DNA of 64,000 nt, taken from NCBI GenBank assembly GCA_027064095.1, contig JAMOQI010000036.1:31812-95811 (forward strand), given 5' to 3'. The stretch's first letter is position 1, and each line of letters opens with the position of its first letter. The position numbers were made by a program, and so were the translations under genes. The notes below the pieces were generated by a model. That model searched no databases. It was not told where the DNA came from and saw only the letters and a list, made by a program, of their open reading frames with translations. This DNA comes from Bacteroidales bacterium. Its GTDB lineage: Bacteria > Bacteroidota > Bacteroidia > Bacteroidales > UBA1556. Positions 61,196 through 64,000 of this stretch are shown piece after piece.

Positions 61196-61203
61196 CAAAG
61201 GTA
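61196..61203 (-). promoter_or_regulatory. -7 box of the membrane protein/metalloprotease operon
   Basis: On the minus strand this reads TACCTTTG, matching TAnnTTTG. Its final TTG is the start codon chosen in the ORF track. ATG 61168 is about 20 bases after the expected transcription start. Confidence 0.55.
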
Positions 61204-61223
61204 ATATATAATTTGGGTTTATC

Positions 61224-61342
61224 CAGGATTATTCTTTATCCTGCATTATTCATATAAAAGCAAAGCGAATTGTATGAATAAGTAATGAATAGCGTGGTGA
61301 TATGCGGGAAACTCATCCTGAAACAAGTTCGGGACAGGATGA
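61224..61342 (+). repeat. REP-like palindrome cluster
   Basis: Three nested or adjacent inverted repeats: CAGGAT...ATCCTG (61224-61243), TTATTCATA...TATGAATAA (near 61246-61281) and TCATCCTG...CAGGATGA (61313-61342), the last with inner TCCTGAA/TTCGGGA pairing. The motif CCTGAAACAAGTTCGGGA is of the kind found as repetitive extragenic palindromes in many bacterial genomes. It is not coding. Confidence 0.5.
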
Positions 61343-61410
61343 TTTAGAAAAAACTTTAATTTGGGGATTTAAAAAATATCCAAATTTATTAATTGAGGTT
61401 ATTGGTTTTA

Positions 61411-61448
61411 CTTAATCGTTATGATTAATTATGAATAATTCGGGTTAA
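61411..61448 (+). repeat. Dispersed intergenic repeat, copy C
   Basis: The 38 bases starting CTTAATCGTTATGATTAATT align without gaps to copies at 35077 and 49418 and to the partial copy at 25867. The similarity to copy B extends a few bases further left (TTGGT then ACTTAATCG). Confidence 0.65.
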
Positions 61449-61563
61449 CTTTCATTTTGTCTTGAAATAAACCCATTGTCGCCATGCTAATCCTAGGGGC
61501 AAGTTTATTTACAAAATACCATATAATGCTGCAGTAGTTGAGTAGCGATATAATTATTTCATA

Positions 61564-63036
61564 TTAAGGGCTTAGAGTATTTAGTTGTTGAATACCATGT
61601 TTATCAATGCTTACCTTATAATGTTGATATGTTATATCGTTATCAAATTTTATTGCAGTAATGATATGTATTGGTATTTGCTTGTCGGTATATACAATTT
61701 TTACTTTCCCTTTTTTATGTACATAAATAGGAGTAAGAGTGTCCTCTAGTCTTAGAATTATTGGCGAGAAATTAAATCTTATTATATCATTTACTCCACG
61801 TAGGCTGATATCTTTAAAAGTTTTAAGAAAACTTTTTGTTTTTATTTTATTTATTCGAGTAAATTTCATAATCTTCTCATTAGCACTAGTATGTGAAATG
61901 AAATCATTATCTGATGCTTCTCGTATTTTAAGAATTTCTATATCTAAATTTTTTCTTGGGACAAAAGAGAAACCATCAATGCTGCTGCCAATTTTCCTGG
62001 AATTATCGTCGTATAGGTTAAATCTATGATCCAAGACTTGCTTATGAAGTATATTACTGAAAAGGCTTCTAAACCATTCCTTTATTCTGTCTTTAAACAT
62101 ATAACTTATTACCAGAACAAAGAAAAACCGTATTGTAAAATTACCAAAAACCTTATTATAATAAAATGCAACTGCTGTAGCGAAGATCATTGCAATACCT
62201 GCCGATATACTATATAATAATTCTTCTATATATCTACTTTCTTTATCAACTCTGGTATTAATAATAAGTTTGTCGGCAATAAAATGTTTTACCTTATCCC
62301 ACCTACGTATTAGCTCTTGGTTTTTCTTGCTATTACCGGATGATAATGGATATTTTTTTGATATTCTATATTCTATTTCTTTGTTTAGGTTTTGTTCAAA
62401 CAGGTAGATTAATTGTTGCTGGATATTTTTATCCTCAATATCTAGTTCATTAATTATTTGGAGTAAATATCTATATTTAAGATTGCTAATATATTCGTCT
62501 CCTGATTTATAGATATTGTAGATTTTATTATTAGCATCATCTAAATAATAATATTTATTTGGTAATTTGCGATAATGGTCTATTATTGTTCCCAGATTTT
62601 TCACCAATCTGATAGATACTCTTTGTTTCTCAACATCGCTAGGGTAGAGGAGTACTTTTCTCACCTCTCTTTTAATAGCTTTTTTAAGTATATTTAGATA
62701 TATTTTAATTCTGTCTTCCAGCAAATTACTTTTGCTCTCATCAGTACTTACATAATTGTTAAAAGCTTGATTTAATAGCAGCATAAACTCATGCGACTGA
62801 TCAGCTATTTGGCTAAGTAATAATTTTGGCGGGTCAATTTTTAGATAACCTTTAAGTTCTCTATAAAAATCAATTCTGGTATAATTTCTTTTGTTAACGC
62901 CGGTTTCTATTGGTAAGAAGAAATATGTTTCAACAGAATATTTTTTAAAACGGACAAACCTTTTCTGCTCAGGGCGATATTTTACCTTGATTTCTAAAGA
63001 AGTAGAGTCTATTTTTTTTATATTACTGCTTATCAA
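61564..63036 (-). CDS. Membrane protein of unknown function
   Basis: A 490-residue protein without a recognised family. The N-terminal half (about 1-270) is soluble, charged and helix-rich (ILKKAIKREVRKVLLYPSDVEKQ). Two hydrophobic helices lie near 274-293 and 299-314 (ISAGIAMIFATAVAFYY, FFFVLVISYMF). The C-terminal part (about 330-490) is beta-rich and basic. There is no signal peptide, so both soluble parts probably face the cytoplasm. It ends the minus-strand unit 18 bases after the SLC13-type transporter gene, suggesting regulation of or coupling to that transporter; no function is claimed. Confidence 0.65.
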   Translation of the reverse strand: MISSNIKKIDSTSLEIKVKYRPEQKRFVRFKKYSVETYFFLPIETGVNKRNYTRIDFYRELKGYLKIDPPKLLLSQIADQSHEFMLLLNQAFNNYVSTDESKSNLLEDRIKIYLNILKKAIKREVRKVLLYPSDVEKQRVSIRLVKNLGTIIDHYRKLPNKYYYLDDANNKIYNIYKSGDEYISNLKYRYLLQIINELDIEDKNIQQQLIYLFEQNLNKEIEYRISKKYPLSSGNSKKNQELIRRWDKVKHFIADKLIINTRVDKESRYIEELLYSISAGIAMIFATAVAFYYNKVFGNFTIRFFFVLVISYMFKDRIKEWFRSLFSNILHKQVLDHRFNLYDDNSRKIGSSIDGFSFVPRKNLDIEILKIREASDNDFISHTSANEKIMKFTRINKIKTKSFLKTFKDISLRGVNDIIRFNFSPIILRLEDTLTPIYVHKKGKVKIVYTDKQIPIHIITAIKFDNDITYQHYKVSIDKHGIQQLNTLSP

Positions 63037-63054
63037 AATATATAAATTTTAATT

Positions 63055-64000
63055 TTAGAATAAACCTAAACCATTAGGAGTAATTCCTAACCATCGGTAG
63101 AAAGTCATAGCCATTACAATACTAATGACCCAAGCAATCATCATCATTGTAAATCCGTATTTAAATGAATCTGTCATGCTATAGTGGTCAGTAACATAAA
63201 GTAATGCAGCGGGTTTACTATTGAAAGGTAAAACATAAACATGCTCAATAAGGAATGCTACAGGAAGGGCCAAAGAAATTACTGAGAAACCAAACTTCTG
63301 AGCTATACCAATTGCAATAGGCACAAAAATTAACGCTCGCATTGTTTTTGATTGAAAAACCAGAGCACTTAGCAGCATACCTCCTGTTAGAATAATATAA
63401 AGTAACCAGAAAGGAGTACCTTGTCCTAATCCCATTGCTTCTAACCATGCATTTACGGATATTGCAGGCAAGTCAGTAGCCTTAAATCCGGCGCCAAGAG
63501 TATAAGCACCTGCTGAAAACAATAATAGGTGCCAGGGGATATCTACTTCATTCCATTTTATAATTCCTATTCGAGGCAGTAAGGCTACTATTCCTCCCAG
63601 GAAAGCTACAGCTGTTGGACTAATGCCATGCCATTTGTCAGTAGTCCAAAGTAAAAGTATACTGCCAAAAATAATGATAGATTTTATCTCATTTATACTT
63701 ATTTTCCCCATTGAGTTGAGTTCTTCTTTCAACCTGTCCATTCCTCCTTCAATTTGTGGGATACGTTCTTCTTTTTTAAGAGGGAAAAATACTTTATATG
63801 CTAAAATAAAACCTATAAATATAGTGCCTACTTGTACAGGAAAAGCTGCCATCATCCATTCAGAGAAGAATATATCATGGCCTATTGCACCACCAATAAG
63901 TGCTGCTGCAATTAAGTTAGCACCTGAGCCTGTTACAAATGCTCCGGCACCTAAATTTATTTCTAATAAATTCTGTAAAACAAGACTTCTTCCAAAATTA
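63055..64000 (-). CDS. SLC13/DASS-family anion transporter (5' end beyond window)
   Basis: The track starts this gene at 63855, but the frame remains open to the window end and encodes typical SLC13 sequence there (VTGSGANLIAAALIGGAIGHDIF), so the start lies outside. At least 314 residues are visible, with about eight helices. VTGSGANLIAAA and PFNSKPAALLYVTDHYS are at the places of the two anion/Na-binding hairpin loops of this family, which carries sulfate, phosphate or C4-dicarboxylates with sodium. The unknown 490-residue membrane-protein gene follows after 18 bases. The substrate is open; sulfate would suit the organism but is unproven. Confidence 0.85.
   Translation of the reverse strand, partial: NFGRSLVLQNLLEINLGAGAFVTGSGANLIAAALIGGAIGHDIFFSEWMMAAFPVQVGTIFIGFILAYKVFFPLKKEERIPQIEGGMDRLKEELNSMGKISINEIKSIIIFGSILLLWTTDKWHGISPTAVAFLGGIVALLPRIGIIKWNEVDIPWHLLLFSAGAYTLGAGFKATDLPAISVNAWLEAMGLGQGTPFWLLYIILTGGMLLSALVFQSKTMRALIFVPIAIGIAQKFGFSVISLALPVAFLIEHVYVLPFNSKPAALLYVTDHYSMTDSFKYGFTMMMIAWVISIVMAMTFYRWLGITPNGLGLF

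Larger units (their letters stand above)
61199..61563. other. Intergenic region (365 bp) with REP-like palindromes and a dispersed repeat
   Basis: This lies between the membrane-protein operon and the unknown 490-residue gene. It holds a cluster of inverted repeats at 61224-61342 and dispersed repeat copy C at 61411-61448. No gene was seen. Confidence 0.55.

Noticed and set aside
63055-63855. SLC13 gene treated as complete with start at 63855
   Set aside because: The same frame continues to the window edge and encodes the conserved VTGSGANLIAAA region, so the gene is partial.
1-64000. CRISPR array, prophage, integron or toxin-antitoxin locus
   Set aside because: I looked for regularly spaced repeats, phage structural or integrase genes and small paired ORFs, and saw none.

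Overview
The window is an AT-rich chromosome segment from a member of the Bacteroidota, probably a free-living, facultatively anaerobic relative of the Marinilabiliales/Bacteroidales (the order is inference). The phylum is well supported. There is a SusC/SusD pair, a type IX secretion (T9SS) sorting domain, DUF5723 and SiaB/SiaC-family proteins, the rplM-rpsI-rpsB-tsf block, almost no Shine-Dalgarno sequences, and many copies of the Bacteroidota promoter -7 box TAnnTTTG.

Region 1 (1-5871, minus strand) is a compact sulfur-respiration operon. It runs molybdopterin reductase, four-cluster ferredoxin, NrfD/PsrC quinol subunit, two YeeE/YedE sulfur-transport halves, a rhodanese-like protein whose active-site Cys is replaced by Ser, and a lipoprotein cut by the window edge. 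Region 2 (6525-11890) holds a trifunctional MMPL exporter / acyltransferase / methyltransferase fusion plus a phytoene-desaturase-type FAD oxidoreductase, a pair typical of lipid or polyene-pigment chemistry. Region 3 (12002-15766) is core translation: rplM, rpsI, rpsB, tsf, then pyrH, with structured leaders.

Region 4 (15994-23190) is the most interesting stretch. A secreted TPR-caspase protein is followed by a beta-propeller sensor with a SpoIIE phosphatase, a SiaB-like kinase, a SiaC-like phosphoprotein with Thr68 at the known phosphosite, and a coiled-coil membrane protein where Pseudomonas carries the diguanylate cyclase SiaD. It looks like a partner-switching signalling system with a different output.

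Region 5 (23304-38786) has a TonB-dependent receptor, a three-gene envelope operon (DUF5723 barrel, large lipoprotein, membrane-anchored propeller protein), tRNA-Glu and rpsT, an outer-membrane barrel protein, a CDF metal transporter, and two peptidoglycan hydrolases facing each other. Region 6 (38907-55319) is a starch/maltodextrin utilisation locus. A T9SS amylase and a sugar MFS transporter diverge from SusC, SusD, a SusE-like lipoprotein and three more GH13 enzymes, and a palindromic divergent promoter region lies between. Region 7 (55469-64000) has tRNA-Leu and tRNA-Gly, a secreted class 3 lipase, a metalloprotease-propeller-barrel protein with a membrane protein, an unknown membrane protein and a partial SLC13 transporter.

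Intergenic DNA carries a 38-column dispersed repeat (four copies), a 161-bp MITE-like element and a REP-like palindrome. No prophage, CRISPR array, rRNA or IS transposase was seen. Coordinates of promoters, terminators and repeats were read by eye. Domain assignments come from motif recognition without database searches.
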